64,000 nt of DNA from Sphingobacterium multivorum (lineage in GTDB: Bacteria; Bacteroidota; Bacteroidia; Sphingobacteriales; Sphingobacteriaceae), in the NCBI RefSeq assembly GCF_039511225.1, contig NZ_CP154261.1, positions 1,550,001-1,614,000 on the forward strand, read 5' to 3'. Below the pieces are notes generated by a model. That model saw only the letters and a list, made by a program, of their open reading frames with translations, searched no databases and was not told where the DNA came from. Positions within the stretch are counted from its first letter, which is position 1. The number at the start of each line of letters is the position of its first letter. Below, one piece after another: positions 36,744 to 46,322 of this stretch. A program made the position numbers and the translations under genes.

Positions 36744-37092
36744 TAAACCTGTAGCTCCCGCTCCCTTGAGTCCCTTAGTGAGTAAGGGACTTACTTACAG
36801 CTTAAAAATATTTTACAACTAGTCCTTATTTCAAGATGCATTGAGTGAAGGATATGGAAATATATAATATATATTACACTTGTTAATTAATATGTTTTTC
36901 TAGAAATTTTTTATAAGCTATTTTTTTTGAGAACGCTTTTTTTAAATAATTTTTTGTTGTAATTTTCATTAAAATTTAAGAAAACAGACCTTTTCTTGAT
37001 TTTAGCTAACAAATAGACTGTATTGATGAAAAGTAATTAACCTAGATCTTGTTCAAAGGGAACTGATCTTTATTTACCCATTATTAACAATT
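36744..37092. other. AT-rich intergenic region before the second Rhs locus
   Basis: It contains a hairpin near its left end (36770-36790) and is otherwise strongly AT-rich with T-runs. It should include the promoter of the 37093 gene, but I see no clear TAnnTTTG box. No small gene was found. Confidence 0.4.
36770..36790 (+). terminator. Hairpin after the beta-helix gene
   Basis: GTCCCTTA and TAAGGGAC form a perfect 8-bp stem with a five-base loop 27 bases after the stop codon. It is followed by TTACTTAC rather than a clean T-run, so it is a probable but not classical terminator. Confidence 0.55.
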
Positions 37093-38142
37093 ATGAAAAA
37101 GTCACCATTAGGACTGTTCCTTCTCCTTAGTTTTTGTGCTTTAGGAAGCAAAGCACAAAATTTAATAAATCTCAACGAATGGGTAACCGGCAGCGGAAGC
37201 ATTACTGGCTTTTCGTTAAATGGGCTTGTCTCCGAAAATGAGCGCGAATGGGGAATAGGTCCATTGGGTACTCAGGTAGTGCTTTGGACTGCCAAACCGA
37301 GTGGCGACCAAAATGGCGATGGTGGCTTTGTGGCACCTACGACTGCCATTAATAACCAGAAAGCCTATCGTTATACCATATGGCTCAAGAAAACAAATTC
37401 GACGGATGGTTATAGTTATCTAGGTTGTGAGGCTGGGGTAAATAACCTGGACGGAAGCGCAAATAACAATCCTTATTTTTGGTATGGTGATCTGCCCGAA
37501 TTGAACCGATGGTATTTATTGGTCGGATACGTGCATGGTTCAGGAGATGCTTCTACAGTAAGCTCAGGTGGAATTTATGACGCTGTTACAGGTAAGAAGG
37601 TCGTTTCGATAACCGATTTTAAATTTCCGACGACAGCAACTTCAACTCGTCTGAGAAGCTTTCTATTTTATGATCCAAATGTCAACGACAGACAGTATTT
37701 CTATGGGCCAAGGCTGGAAGAAGTCAACGGCAATGAACCAACGATAAGTGCGCTCTTGGGTAATCCGGTAGGCGCGGGTGATTTTTATTTTTCGGGAAAA
37801 GTCGGTATCAAAACTCAGACACCGGGAGATTACGACCTCGCTGTCAACGGAAAGATCCGCAGCCAGGAAATAAAAGTGGAAACTGCGGGATGGGCAGACT
37901 ATGTCTTTGAAGAAGATTATAAACTACCATCTCTGGAAGAAACTGAAAAATTTATCCAAAAAAACGGTCATCTTCAGGATGTTCCTAAAGCAAGTGAAGT
38001 TGAAGCTAACGGTATCTTATTGGGCGAGATGAATAAAATCCTTTTGAAAAAAATAGAGGAGTTGACCCTACAAGTAATTCAATTGAATAAGACTGTTCAG
38101 CAACAGGATAAAGATATTAAAGATTTAAAGGCTCAAAAATAA
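37093..38142 (+). CDS. Secreted protein with C-terminal tail-fibre-like module (copy 4)
   Basis: A 349-residue exported protein, the largest of the family here. The signal peptide ends in LGSKAQ. The 210-residue head has a jelly-roll-like look with Trp- and Tyr-rich strands (KAYRYTIWLKKTNSTDGYSY; LRSFLFYDPNVNDRQYFYGP) and may bind carbohydrate. The shared module follows: KVGIKTQTPGDYDLAVNGKI, WADYVFEEDYKLPSLEETE, NGHLQDVPKASEVE, LGEMNKILLKKIEELTLQVI and a coiled-coil end. It precedes the second Rhs pair by 42 bases in the same direction, so it may be co-transcribed with it. Confidence 0.7.
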   Translation: MKKSPLGLFLLLSFCALGSKAQNLINLNEWVTGSGSITGFSLNGLVSENEREWGIGPLGTQVVLWTAKPSGDQNGDGGFVAPTTAINNQKAYRYTIWLKKTNSTDGYSYLGCEAGVNNLDGSANNNPYFWYGDLPELNRWYLLVGYVHGSGDASTVSSGGIYDAVTGKKVVSITDFKFPTTATSTRLRSFLFYDPNVNDRQYFYGPRLEEVNGNEPTISALLGNPVGAGDFYFSGKVGIKTQTPGDYDLAVNGKIRSQEIKVETAGWADYVFEEDYKLPSLEETEKFIQKNGHLQDVPKASEVEANGILLGEMNKILLKKIEELTLQVIQLNKTVQQQDKDIKDLKAQK

Positions 38143-38184
38143 AGACATATAATTAATTATTAAAACCTGATTAAACTGATAGAT

Positions 38185-41100
38185 ATGAGAAGAAAACAAA
38201 GTGTAAGGGTAGCTTATAGGATTTTATTATCCCTATTTATCATTGGAAGTCATCTCATAGCGATTGGGCAAAGCCCTAACATTAGCGGAGTAAAAGATGG
38301 ATTCGATAATCTGTTCGCTTCTCCTACAGCCAGCAGTCTAGGACAATATGGAGGTATAAATGTTGGTTTAGCATCGGGCACTGCTAATAAAACTATCGAC
38401 CTATACAATTTTGTTCAAGGCTCACTGCAAGTTCCGCTGCAATTAAGCTACTCCAGTAATGGATTACGCGTAAACGAAAATGGCGGAGTCGTAGGTACCA
38501 CTTGGAAAGCAAATATTGGAGGTGTGATTCGTCGCACTATTATGGGTGAAGACGATGAACGGAATACTACTCCTCTACCAGCTACTTTCAACCCTTATGG
38601 TATGGATCAACAAACACTTAATTATGTGAGGGGTATGATCAGCTATGGTATCAATGCAAGTTCCTACGATGGTGAGCCTGATATTTATAGCTTTAATTTT
38701 GGAACCTACTCAGGTACTTTTATATTCGATCAGAATAAAAATGTCATATTACTAAGTTACAATGGAATAAAAATAAAAAGAATCTCGCAAAGAACTTTTG
38801 AAATTTATACACCAGATGGAGTGAAGTATGAATTTGGAAATAATTTTGTTGAGACAACTTATAAGATGGGTAATGGTTGTGGTAAAGTTTTCGCAAATCA
38901 AACTAATACAGCTTTTTTTTTGTATAAGATCACTCATCCTGACGGAACAGTCATAAATATGTCCTACCAAAGTGATCGTTATTCTTACGCAGTCGGCGTG
39001 AACGAAACGCAAACTTATAGAATAGACAATATTCCTCAAACTGTACCGTGCAATTCGGGTGAGCCCCTCAATACAACTACAAATTGTGCTTCTTTAATGT
39101 CTACAGCGACCTATCTATTGACGGAGATTAATTCAAATAGTGGTAAGGTGGCACTGAGTTATATGGATCATAATGCTGCAGATGGAAAAGTACTTCAACG
39201 TATTAAAGTGTATAATAATGAATCTATTAAACCATTAAAGCAGATAAATTTTATTTATCTAGATCATACGTCGATTGCGCGCTTCAGTGTAGTTAATCAA
39301 AATCTTCAGAATCGTACAAATCTTGGGCATAGAAGTTTCTTAACAGAATTGCAATTTATTGATGAAAGTGAAAATATTGATTCAAAATATAAGTTTGTAT
39401 ATCAAAATCTTAATGATTTGCCGAGTAGATTTTCCAATAGTCAAGATTATTATGGTTATAATAATGGAAAATCCAATACAACGTTGATTCCTCCGCCTAA
39501 AAATAAATTTTGGGGTCAATATTTTAACTATGCTACAGCAAACCGAGATCCAGATGGAGTATATGTTGGAGCGGGTATGCTTTCAAAAATAATTTATCCA
39601 ACAGGAGGTCAGGACAGTTTAATTTATGAAGCTAATACTGTATGGAGAGATTATATTATTCCAGGGAATTATACATCTGTCAGAGTGGATGCACAAGGAA
39701 TAGGTAATTTAGGTACCGGGACAAATACATCCGGAATTTTTACTGTTCCATTTAGCCAAAGAATAAAATTTCAAATTTCGTGCGATATTACAGCGACAGA
39801 TGGCCCCTATCCAGGAACAGGTCGGGTAACACTATTGAAAAACGGAGCAGGTCAGGTAACCAATAGTGTTCAAGCTTATCAAAATTCAAGTTTTGAAGCG
39901 GATTTAGATCCGGGTTATAATTATCAGGTTAAGGTTGAAGCTGGAAAAGGCAATTTCGTCTCAGCTTCGGTCCAATTTAATTATCAAATCACACCCGATG
40001 TAAGGTCCTTCAAAAATCAGAATAGCGGTGGGGTTCGTATTCAAAAAGTTATTACGAAAGAAAACGGAAATACATACGAAAAGAAGTACAGTTATCATAA
40101 AGTGGATGATCCTGATAAGAAATCTACTGGATCAGTAAGTTTTGAACCTATTTATGAGTGGCATATGAATGGTATTTATCGCTGTGAAGTTTCAGACCCC
40201 GTGGGTCAGATTTCTTATTTTGGCCTGTACGAAAAACACATCTTGCAATCTAATCCGATTTTTGGGTATGCTTTATATGACTCTGCTCCTCAGTATTATT
40301 CGGATGTAATTGAGGAAAATAGTCAGGATAATAGTGGTACAATTTATTCGTTCATGGATTATCCCAATGCAAGACCATTGCTTTTTCGAGGACAGGAATT
40401 TAACGCACCATGGACTAGCAATGCTAATTTTAATGGGCTGGAAATGAGTCGGCTTGTATTTAAATATTTAAATGGACAACGTATTCCAGTAAAGAGTGTG
40501 TTGACTTCTTATAAACAAGACGAAAGAGTACTGAGAACATATAGGGCATATGTTGTAAACGAACGTTATCTTAGCTTTACTAACCCTAATACTGACTGGG
40601 AGCCTTTGGACCTTATGGGTTATGATCATAATCAAGGATGGATTTATCCTGATACCATTCGGACAAAAGATTATGCAACTAATGGAGTTGATTTTAATGA
40701 AACTGTGGAGGCTTTTTTCTATGATAACCCAACAAATGCATTACTGTCTCGCCACACTATTCTCGATGGCAAATCGAATAGACTTGTTACCCATACATTG
40801 TATCCAAATGATTATGCCCCTGGTACTTCTTTCATTGACAATATGGCCTCAAACTATATCACGGGGCTTCCGATTGAAAGTATAACGTATCGAGATTTAG
40901 GTACGGTAAAAAGTATTGTTTCGGGAACAATTAACAAATATCGTCCAGGAGGCAGAGGCCTTATCGAGTCTCGACAGGCCCTATCCTCTATTAATCCTGT
41001 GCCGCTTAATATGTTTAAATTCAGTAATCGTTCCTTAGGAACACAGCCTCCATTGGGAAGCCCGGCTATATTTGGCGCTGATACTCGATATTCAGATGAA

Positions 41101-41526
41101 ATTAAGATACTTTCTTACAATTCTTTTAATAAGCTGCAAGAACTTAAAAAATTAGAGAATCCTACTACTGTTTACCTTTGGGGCTATAGAGGTCAATATC
41201 CTGTGATGGAAATCAAGAACGCGACCTATGCAGAAGTTGCAACGGTACTTACACAAACAGTTATTGATAATTTAAATAACAGTAGTCAAACGGAAGCAGC
41301 GATGGAGACATTGATCAACAATGCCGCGGATAAACTACGCACAAATCTACCGCATGCCATGGTCAATAGTTATACCTATCGGCCGTTTGTAGGTATGACA
41401 AGCAAGACTGATCAACGTGGAATAAAAGAAACATACACCTATGATGGTATGCAACGCCTTCAAGCGATTCTAGACCACCTGAATTTTGTGAATAAGGCCA
41501 CTGATTACCACTATAGACCCAACTAA
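38185..41526 (+). CDS. Second Rhs-locus first component (TcB/SpvB-like)
   Basis: A 1113-residue exported protein homologous to the one at 26786. Signal peptide ends near SHLIAIGQ. The N-terminal shell-like region ([34 protein letters not shown]) and the late [21 protein letters not shown] and [20 protein letters not shown] segments match the first copy. Unlike that copy it ends right after the YD repeats ([15 protein letters not shown]) and lacks the cysteine-rich DUF5977-like extension. The Rhs-core gene follows after 11 bases. Its base composition is AT-rich, in contrast to the following gene. The role in forming an Rhs/Tc-type shell is inferred. Confidence 0.75.
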   Translation: MRRKQSVRVAYRILLSLFIIGSHLIAIGQSPNISGVKDGFDNLFASPTASSLGQYGGINVGLASGTANKTIDLYNFVQGSLQVPLQLSYSSNGLRVNENGGVVGTTWKANIGGVIRRTIMGEDDERNTTPLPATFNPYGMDQQTLNYVRGMISYGINASSYDGEPDIYSFNFGTYSGTFIFDQNKNVILLSYNGIKIKRISQRTFEIYTPDGVKYEFGNNFVETTYKMGNGCGKVFANQTNTAFFLYKITHPDGTVINMSYQSDRYSYAVGVNETQTYRIDNIPQTVPCNSGEPLNTTTNCASLMSTATYLLTEINSNSGKVALSYMDHNAADGKVLQRIKVYNNESIKPLKQINFIYLDHTSIARFSVVNQNLQNRTNLGHRSFLTELQFIDESENIDSKYKFVYQNLNDLPSRFSNSQDYYGYNNGKSNTTLIPPPKNKFWGQYFNYATANRDPDGVYVGAGMLSKIIYPTGGQDSLIYEANTVWRDYIIPGNYTSVRVDAQGIGNLGTGTNTSGIFTVPFSQRIKFQISCDITATDGPYPGTGRVTLLKNGAGQVTNSVQAYQNSSFEADLDPGYNYQVKVEAGKGNFVSASVQFNYQITPDVRSFKNQNSGGVRIQKVITKENGNTYEKKYSYHKVDDPDKKSTGSVSFEPIYEWHMNGIYRCEVSDPVGQISYFGLYEKHILQSNPIFGYALYDSAPQYYSDVIEENSQDNSGTIYSFMDYPNARPLLFRGQEFNAPWTSNANFNGLEMSRLVFKYLNGQRIPVKSVLTSYKQDERVLRTYRAYVVNERYLSFTNPNTDWEPLDLMGYDHNQGWIYPDTIRTKDYATNGVDFNETVEAFFYDNPTNALLSRHTILDGKSNRLVTHTLYPNDYAPGTSFIDNMASNYITGLPIESITYRDLGTVKSIVSGTINKYRPGGRGLIESRQALSSINPVPLNMFKFSNRSLGTQPPLGSPAIFGADTRYSDEIKILSYNSFNKLQELKKLENPTTVYLWGYRGQYPVMEIKNATYAEVATVLTQTVIDNLNNSSQTEAAMETLINNAADKLRTNLPHAMVNSYTYRPFVGMTSKTDQRGIKETYTYDGMQRLQAILDHLNFVNKATDYHYRPN

Positions 41527-41537
41527 GCTTACAAGTT

Positions 41538-44500
41538 ATGAAAAAGAATCTTTTAACACTGATATCAGTACTCGTCGCGGGATCTATTCATGGACAGACC
41601 CTTGTGGACAACCTTACCCTGAGTTCCTATAGTAACCAGACGACTATCCAGGCAATGAAGAGCATAACGCTTAGCAATGGCTTTTATATTCCAGTACAGC
41701 CAGCAGGTAAAACTGTTACGATCAGTATTGCTGGTTTTCAGAACATTCTCAGTAATCCTACAGCAACCCAGAATTATGTCCTGACACGGACGTTTCGGGA
41801 TACGGTAAAGCTTGCGCAATTGGCCAACCAGCGTACCATTGGTCAGGAAAATCAGAGCATCCAGTACTTCGACGGGCTGGGCAGGCCTAGCCAAACGGTG
41901 CAGCTGATGGCCAGTCCAACGTATAAGGATATTGTCCAGCATATTGAATATGACGGGTTTAGTCGTGAGTCGACGAAGTATTTGCCCTATGGCGAGAAGT
42001 CAGGCAACGGTAGTTTCCGGGCTTCGGCAAAATCGACACAGTCGGATTTTTACAAAGATGGTGTAGGCTGGGATGCCGCGGTGGTAAAGACAGCGAGCCC
42101 CTATGCGGTCACGGTCTTTGAGAACAGTCCGCTGAACCGTGTGCAGCAGCAGGGTGCTCCGGGTGTACCCTGGCAGCCGGTTGCGAACCGCAACAACGTA
42201 ACCGCCAGTACCGATTCCGGCCGTACGGTGGTAAGCGATTATGGGACGAACGGGACCAATGATGTGCGGCTGTGGACAGTCAACAGCACCGGAGCCACAG
42301 CAGGGTATTATACTGCTGGCAAACTCTATAAAACGGTGATCAAAGATGAGAACTGGGTATCGGCAAACGGAAAGGGCGGTACGGTGGAGGAATATAAAGA
42401 TTTCGAGGGGCATGTCGTGCTTAAGCGGGTCTGGGAAACAGATACCAAGAAACTGGAAACGCAGTATGTGTATGATGACTTTGGAGACCTGCGGTATGTG
42501 ATCCCGCCGGGCTTCCCGGCTGCGACCACCACACTGACCGAGGCCACCAGTGGTGATTTCCATGAGCTGGTGTATGCTTACAGGTACGACGAAAAGCGAA
42601 GGCTAGCTGAAAAGAAAATCCCGGGCAAGGGCTGGGAATGGCTAGCGTACAATGCCAATGATCAGGTTGTACTTTCGCAGGATGCCGTACAGCGCGGACT
42701 AGGGAAATGGAGTTATACAAAATACGATGCATTTGGCCGTGTTGTACAGACGGGGCTATATAGCAAGACCTTTGCGAGCCAGTCCGCGGCACAGACCGAT
42801 GTGAACACGGTAAGCAAATATTGGGAAGACCGGGTCGGTACAGCAGCTTATACCAATCAGGCCTATCCCAAGACGGGGCAGTCACTGCAATCGGTGAATT
42901 ATTACGATGATTACGGATTTACCGGAGGAAATACAGCCAATCTGCAGCCACTGAATATTACCAAGAGTACCAAGATTAAAGGACTTCTAACAGGTACGAT
43001 GGTATGGAAGGATGACCGTTCAGACTCGATGTTGACTATCAGTTATTATGATGACTATGGACGTGTGATCCAAAGTGTTGGTCGTAACCATTTGAACGGA
43101 ACAGACCGTGTGACCAATGAATACAATTTTCCAGGTCAGGTGGTCAGGAGCACGCATGTGCATACACCGTCCACGGGAGCGGTGGTGACTATTATCACGA
43201 CCAATGAATATGACCATGTGGGCAGACTGGTACAGACCAAGAAGAAAGTCAACGGACAGGATGAAGTGATCCAGAGCAGGCTCGCCTACAACGAGATCGG
43301 TCAACTGAAGACCAAGTCGCTGCACAGTGAGAACGGCGGCAGCAACTTTATGACCAATATCGGCTATGCCTACAATGAGCGGGGCTGGCAGACAAAAGCA
43401 AGCTCGGCACAGTTCACCTCGCAGCTGAACTATAATGTGAATGGTACAACGGTGCTGGGTAACGCCCAGTATAATGGCAATATCGTGCAGCAGCTGTGGG
43501 GCTATGCTGCTACAACAAACAGCACATTTAACTATGCTTACGATGCGCTCAACAGGTTGAAGAGTGGAGTGAGTACAGGTACGGTGATGAGCGAGGTATT
43601 GACATACGACGATATGGGCAATATCAAAACACTGGTCCGTGACAATGGCACAGCGATTACGTACAACTATAACAATACCAATAAGAGCAACAGGCTGGAA
43701 AGTCTTTCAGGCGGGGTAACAGGCTCTTTCACTTATGACCTGAACGGAAATGCGACCAAGGACCGTACAGGAATGACCCTGAGCTACAATTACCTGAACC
43801 TGCCCAAAACAGTGACGGGCACAGGTAAGAACATTGCCTACACCTACGATGCATCGGGTGCTAAGCTGAACCGCAAATCTACAGTTGGAGGTATCACAAC
43901 TGAGCAGGACTATATCGGTGGTATTGAATACAGCAAAGCTAGTGGAGCAAATCCATTGATCGAACGTATTGCAACAGAAGATGGCTTCCTGTTGAATAGT
44001 TCAGGAAATTATAGTTACTATTACAATCTGACAGATCACCTGGGAAATGTGCGTGTTGTACTCAAGAAAGATGGTCCCGCCACAGCTCCTGTTGCCACAG
44101 TGATGCAGAAGCAGGATTATTATCCATTCGGAAAGACGAAATCTATTGCAACCAGTATCAATAATAAGTACCTTTATAATGGCAAGGAGATGCAGACTGA
44201 CTTGAATGGCGGGACGCATACTTTGGGAGGTTCTTATGTATTGGAAGGACAGCTGGATTACGGGGCAAGGTTCTACGACGCTGAAATAGGTCGGTGGAAC
44301 GTGGTGGATCCGAAAGCAGAACAAGGAAGAAGGTTATCTCCATATAATTATGCGTTCAATAATCCGATACGATTTATTGATCCCGATGGGATGTGGCCGG
44401 ACGATCCGCCACCATTTGACATAAATGATCCTTTTGGCAATGGAATGTCATTTGTCGAAAATCTTTATTGGGGCGCTCGGGACGCAATTACTTCGGCCGC

Positions 44501-45077
44501 TGTAACTGCAACTACTTACGTACAATCTTTGGTTACGGATCAGCCAGTTCAAGAAATTCAATATACTTATTCTGAGAATGGAAGGAGTGGTGCTCTTGCC
44601 AATGTTTCTGGGAATAAGCATGTTGCCACAGCGTTATCATTAGTAAATGCCGCGGCCTCTTTACCTGTTGGAGGGGGCAATGGTGCGCTTTTAGCTAAGA
44701 CGCCAGGAACGGCATCTTCTGTAGTTAAATCGGCCACGGAGATTTTAAAAGATAATAAAGCGGCAGGAAAAGTTGGGGAGAACTTTTTAAATGATATATT
44801 TGGTGGTACGCCTCAAAAATATTTTCCGACAACAGAAGGAGGAAGGTTTGTTGATAATTTCGTGAAAACGACAGCTCAAGAATCAAAAGTTGGAAGAACA
44901 CCCGCAAGTTCTCGAATAAAAACACAGGTCGCGAAAGATGCTGCTTTGTTGAAAGATGCTAATAGTGGAGTGAAGAATGTTGAGTGGCACTTTTTTCAAG
45001 GAAAGACGGGAACGGGACCTACTAATAATTTAGAGAAATTATTAAAAGATTCAGGTATTAAAATTTTTAAATATTAA
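41538..45077 (+). CDS. Rhs polymorphic toxin (DUF6443-type) with PD-(D/E)XK nuclease-like tip
   Basis: A 1179-residue exported Rhs protein: signal peptide ([13 protein letters not shown]), DUF6443-like region ([20 protein letters not shown]), YD repeats and the Rhs core at about 860-947 ([50 protein letters not shown]). The tip after the core ends in a domain at about 1077-1179 with the features of a restriction-endonuclease fold: [12 protein letters not shown] with E1081, RFVDNF with D1106, QESKVG with the E1115-x-K1117 pair, and a Gln in KTQVAKD, followed by VEWHFF. This suggests a DNA-cutting toxin. The core is much richer in G+C than the tip and than the neighbouring first component. The immunity gene starts nine bases after the stop. 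Confidence 0.9.
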   Translation: MKKNLLTLISVLVAGSIHGQTLVDNLTLSSYSNQTTIQAMKSITLSNGFYIPVQPAGKTVTISIAGFQNILSNPTATQNYVLTRTFRDTVKLAQLANQRTIGQENQSIQYFDGLGRPSQTVQLMASPTYKDIVQHIEYDGFSRESTKYLPYGEKSGNGSFRASAKSTQSDFYKDGVGWDAAVVKTASPYAVTVFENSPLNRVQQQGAPGVPWQPVANRNNVTASTDSGRTVVSDYGTNGTNDVRLWTVNSTGATAGYYTAGKLYKTVIKDENWVSANGKGGTVEEYKDFEGHVVLKRVWETDTKKLETQYVYDDFGDLRYVIPPGFPAATTTLTEATSGDFHELVYAYRYDEKRRLAEKKIPGKGWEWLAYNANDQVVLSQDAVQRGLGKWSYTKYDAFGRVVQTGLYSKTFASQSAAQTDVNTVSKYWEDRVGTAAYTNQAYPKTGQSLQSVNYYDDYGFTGGNTANLQPLNITKSTKIKGLLTGTMVWKDDRSDSMLTISYYDDYGRVIQSVGRNHLNGTDRVTNEYNFPGQVVRSTHVHTPSTGAVVTIITTNEYDHVGRLVQTKKKVNGQDEVIQSRLAYNEIGQLKTKSLHSENGGSNFMTNIGYAYNERGWQTKASSAQFTSQLNYNVNGTTVLGNAQYNGNIVQQLWGYAATTNSTFNYAYDALNRLKSGVSTGTVMSEVLTYDDMGNIKTLVRDNGTAITYNYNNTNKSNRLESLSGGVTGSFTYDLNGNATKDRTGMTLSYNYLNLPKTVTGTGKNIAYTYDASGAKLNRKSTVGGITTEQDYIGGIEYSKASGANPLIERIATEDGFLLNSSGNYSYYYNLTDHLGNVRVVLKKDGPATAPVATVMQKQDYYPFGKTKSIATSINNKYLYNGKEMQTDLNGGTHTLGGSYVLEGQLDYGARFYDAEIGRWNVVDPKAEQGRRLSPYNYAFNNPIRFIDPDGMWPDDPPPFDINDPFGNGMSFVENLYWGARDAITSAAVTATTYVQSLVTDQPVQEIQYTYSENGRSGALANVSGNKHVATALSLVNAAASLPVGGGNGALLAKTPGTASSVVKSATEILKDNKAAGKVGENFLNDIFGGTPQKYFPTTEGGRFVDNFVKTTAQESKVGRTPASSRIKTQVAKDAALLKDANSGVKNVEWHFFQGKTGTGPTNNLEKLLKDSGIKIFKY

Positions 45078-45086
45078 CAATGTTAT

Positions 45087-45599
45087 ATGAGTTATCCTTT
45101 GTTTATACCTCCAGAAAAATTCTTTGGTACGAAGAATTTTGAATGGTCTTTAAAAGAAGCAAAAGAATATTTTAATTGGTTTATGTCAATTAAAGAACGG
45201 AGGTTAGAGGAATTTCTTAAATATTTGTCTATTGATAGACATGATGTTGGTATATTGGGAAATAAAATGTTTGATTTATTGTTTGAAAATGAGTTTTCGA
45301 CGGTAACAGAAGGTGGGGAACTTGATCTGACAAATTCAGGTTTTGCCTTAGCTGCTGATGCTTCATTATTTATATCGGACTATATTTTATGGAAGTACGA
45401 TGGAAAAGTACATTGGGGTATAGTTAAAAGGCCCAAAAGTGCAGTTTCTTATCATCTGCCTGCATTATTTGGGTTTTCAAAAATGCCATACGTAGAATGT
45501 ATGCGGGGGGGGGTTGCCAATGCTAGATCTATTCTATGGGGGGAGAGTGATAAGGATATTTGGAGAAAAATGACAGAACTGGATTATCTTTTTTCTTAA
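45087..45599 (+). CDS. Probable immunity protein for the Rhs2 nuclease tip
   Basis: A 170-residue soluble, acidic and aromatic-rich protein without signal peptide, fitting a cytoplasmic immunity protein for a nuclease. It starts nine bases after the Rhs2 stop codon, in strongly AT-rich sequence like the toxin tip. Segments EWSLKEAKEYFNWFMSIKER and LDLTNSGFALAADASLF give no family I know. A (G)9 tract near codon 142 (MRGGVANARS) could change the reading frame of the last 30 residues. A palindromic terminator follows, then the convergent XRE gene of the mobile element. Confidence 0.7.
   Translation: MSYPLFIPPEKFFGTKNFEWSLKEAKEYFNWFMSIKERRLEEFLKYLSIDRHDVGILGNKMFDLLFENEFSTVTEGGELDLTNSGFALAADASLFISDYILWKYDGKVHWGIVKRPKSAVSYHLPALFGFSKMPYVECMRGGVANARSILWGESDKDIWRKMTELDYLFS
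45505..45513. repeat. Run of nine G bases in the immunity gene
   Basis: An uninterrupted (G)9 tract lies inside the Rhs2 immunity gene, unusual in such AT-rich sequence. Length changes would replace the C-terminal fifth of the protein. Confidence 0.55.
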
Positions 45600-45608
45600 A
45601 ATAATACG

Positions 45609-45630
45609 GCCCAATCCGATAGGATTGGGC
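45609..45630. terminator. Bidirectional terminator between immunity gene and XRE gene
   Basis: GCCCAATCC and GGATTGGGC form a perfect 9-bp stem around GATA, in a region between convergent genes. A diverged version sits at the same place in element copy 2, so it belongs to the element. Confidence 0.8.
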
Positions 45631-45640
45631 TTCTTAGTAT

Positions 45641-45976
45641 CTACAAAGCGGCGATGCTCTTCAGCTTTGCTGCTTTGATAAAAGCGTTAATAGTTGCGAA
45701 AATATGCGCCCTGTTCTCCTCATCGAGCCCCTGTACCTCTTTTAACAGCTTAAGCATCTCGTTGTCGATCTGCTCATACTCGCCGTTCTTGACAAGATAG
45801 TCGAGTGTTACACCCAGTGCCTCGGCCATCTTTGCAGCCACATCAATGGATGGTATGTTCTCGCCTCTTTCGTACTTTCCTATAATGTCTCCGGAGGTAC
45901 CGACTTTCTTGCCGAGTTCCCCCTGTGTCATCTTTTTCTGTTTGCGTGCAAACGCTAATCTGTCTCCAAAAGCCAT
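45641..45976 (-). CDS. XRE-family repressor-like regulator, element copy 1
   Basis: A 111-residue protein with an N-terminal helix-turn-helix (ARKQKKMTQGELGKKVGTS, then GDIIGKYERGENIPSI) and a C-terminal helical region (MLKLLKEVQGLDEENRAHIF) likely used for dimerisation. The ATG at 45976 gives the standard start (MAFGDRLAF); the frame is open further upstream but without support. It is transcribed away from the SymE-like gene across a 150-base region that contains a repeated 13-bp sequence, its likely operator, and minus-strand TATATTTG (reverse complement of 46015-46022). It probably represses the recombinase operon and itself. Nearly identical to the copy 2 protein. Confidence 0.85.
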   Translation of the reverse strand: MAFGDRLAFARKQKKMTQGELGKKVGTSGDIIGKYERGENIPSIDVAAKMAEALGVTLDYLVKNGEYEQIDNEMLKLLKEVQGLDEENRAHIFATINAFIKAAKLKSIAAL

Positions 45977-46014
45977 AAATACTTCTTTTTTATGAGTTAT
46001 TATTGAATAATATT

Positions 46015-46022
46015 CAAATATA
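46015..46022 (-). promoter_or_regulatory. -7 box of the XRE gene, element copy 1
   Basis: Read on the minus strand this is TATATTTG, a match to TAnnTTTG, about 40 bases before the XRE start. The nearest -33-like TTG on that strand is 25 bases upstream, slightly too far. The box is kept in copy 2. Confidence 0.45.
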
Positions 46023-46028
46023 GCCAAC

Positions 46029-46085
46029 GTATATGTTAGATAAAAATCAAATAGTTCTTGATAATAAACTTTGTATATGTTAGAT
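46029..46085. repeat. Direct repeat pair, likely XRE operators
   Basis: The 13-base sequence GTATATGTTAGAT occurs at 46029-46041 and 46073-46085, 44 bases apart start to start. The second copy overlaps the -7 box of the SymE operon and the first lies just upstream of the XRE -7 box, so a regulator bound to both could control both promoters. Confidence 0.6.
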
Positions 46086-46088
46086 TTG
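46058..46088 (+). promoter_or_regulatory. Promoter of the SymE/ATPase/recombinase operon, copy 1
   Basis: TTG at 46058-46060 and TAGATTTG at 46081-46088 with a 20-base spacer match the Bacteroidota consensus well, 39 bases before the SymE-like start. In copy 2 the -7 box reads TGGATTTG, losing the conserved A. Confidence 0.6.
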
Positions 46089-46127
46089 TGAGGTATAGGT
46101 CGTATAAAACTTTTTAAAAAAAATATT

Positions 46128-46322
46128 ATGGCATCACAGACAAGACAAACGACATTACAGAAACGTTACCGCAAAAGCGGTTACCGTTATGGGGGCGGCA
46201 GGGTCGTTCCCGAGCTCCGGCTATCGGGTGTATGGTTGGAAGAAATGGGCTTTACCGGAGGCCAGAAGGTGGATATCACGGTCAGCAGGGACAGGCTCAT
46301 CATAACAAGGGGCAATGGGTAA
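46128..46322 (+). CDS. SymE-family (AbrB-like fold) small protein, element copy 1
   Basis: A 64-residue basic protein. VVPELRLSGVWLEEMGFTGG followed by KVDITVSRDRLIITRG matches the SymE family, which has an AbrB-type DNA-binding fold; E. coli SymE is a type I toxin. Its stop overlaps the start of the ATPase gene (ATGGGTAA), so the two are translationally coupled. As first gene of a recombinase operon it might act as a DNA-binding accessory rather than as a toxin. The family call is good; the function in this setting is open. Confidence 0.75.
   Translation: MASQTRQTTLQKRYRKSGYRYGGGRVVPELRLSGVWLEEMGFTGGQKVDITVSRDRLIITRGNG

Noticed and set aside
42000..42885. Long minus-strand frames inside the Rhs2 gene
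   Set aside because: They are shadows of the GC-rich Rhs coding sequence on the plus strand, without plausible protein features.
30042..45077. Type VI secretion Rhs effectors
   Set aside because: Both Rhs proteins and their first components carry Sec signal peptides, and no VgrG, PAAR, Hcp or sheath gene is present.
45641..46322. XRE plus SymE as a simple toxin-antitoxin pair
   Set aside because: The genes are divergent, SymE is coupled to the ATPase and recombinase genes, and known SymE is controlled by an antisense RNA rather than by an XRE protein. A transcriptional control role for XRE is simpler.
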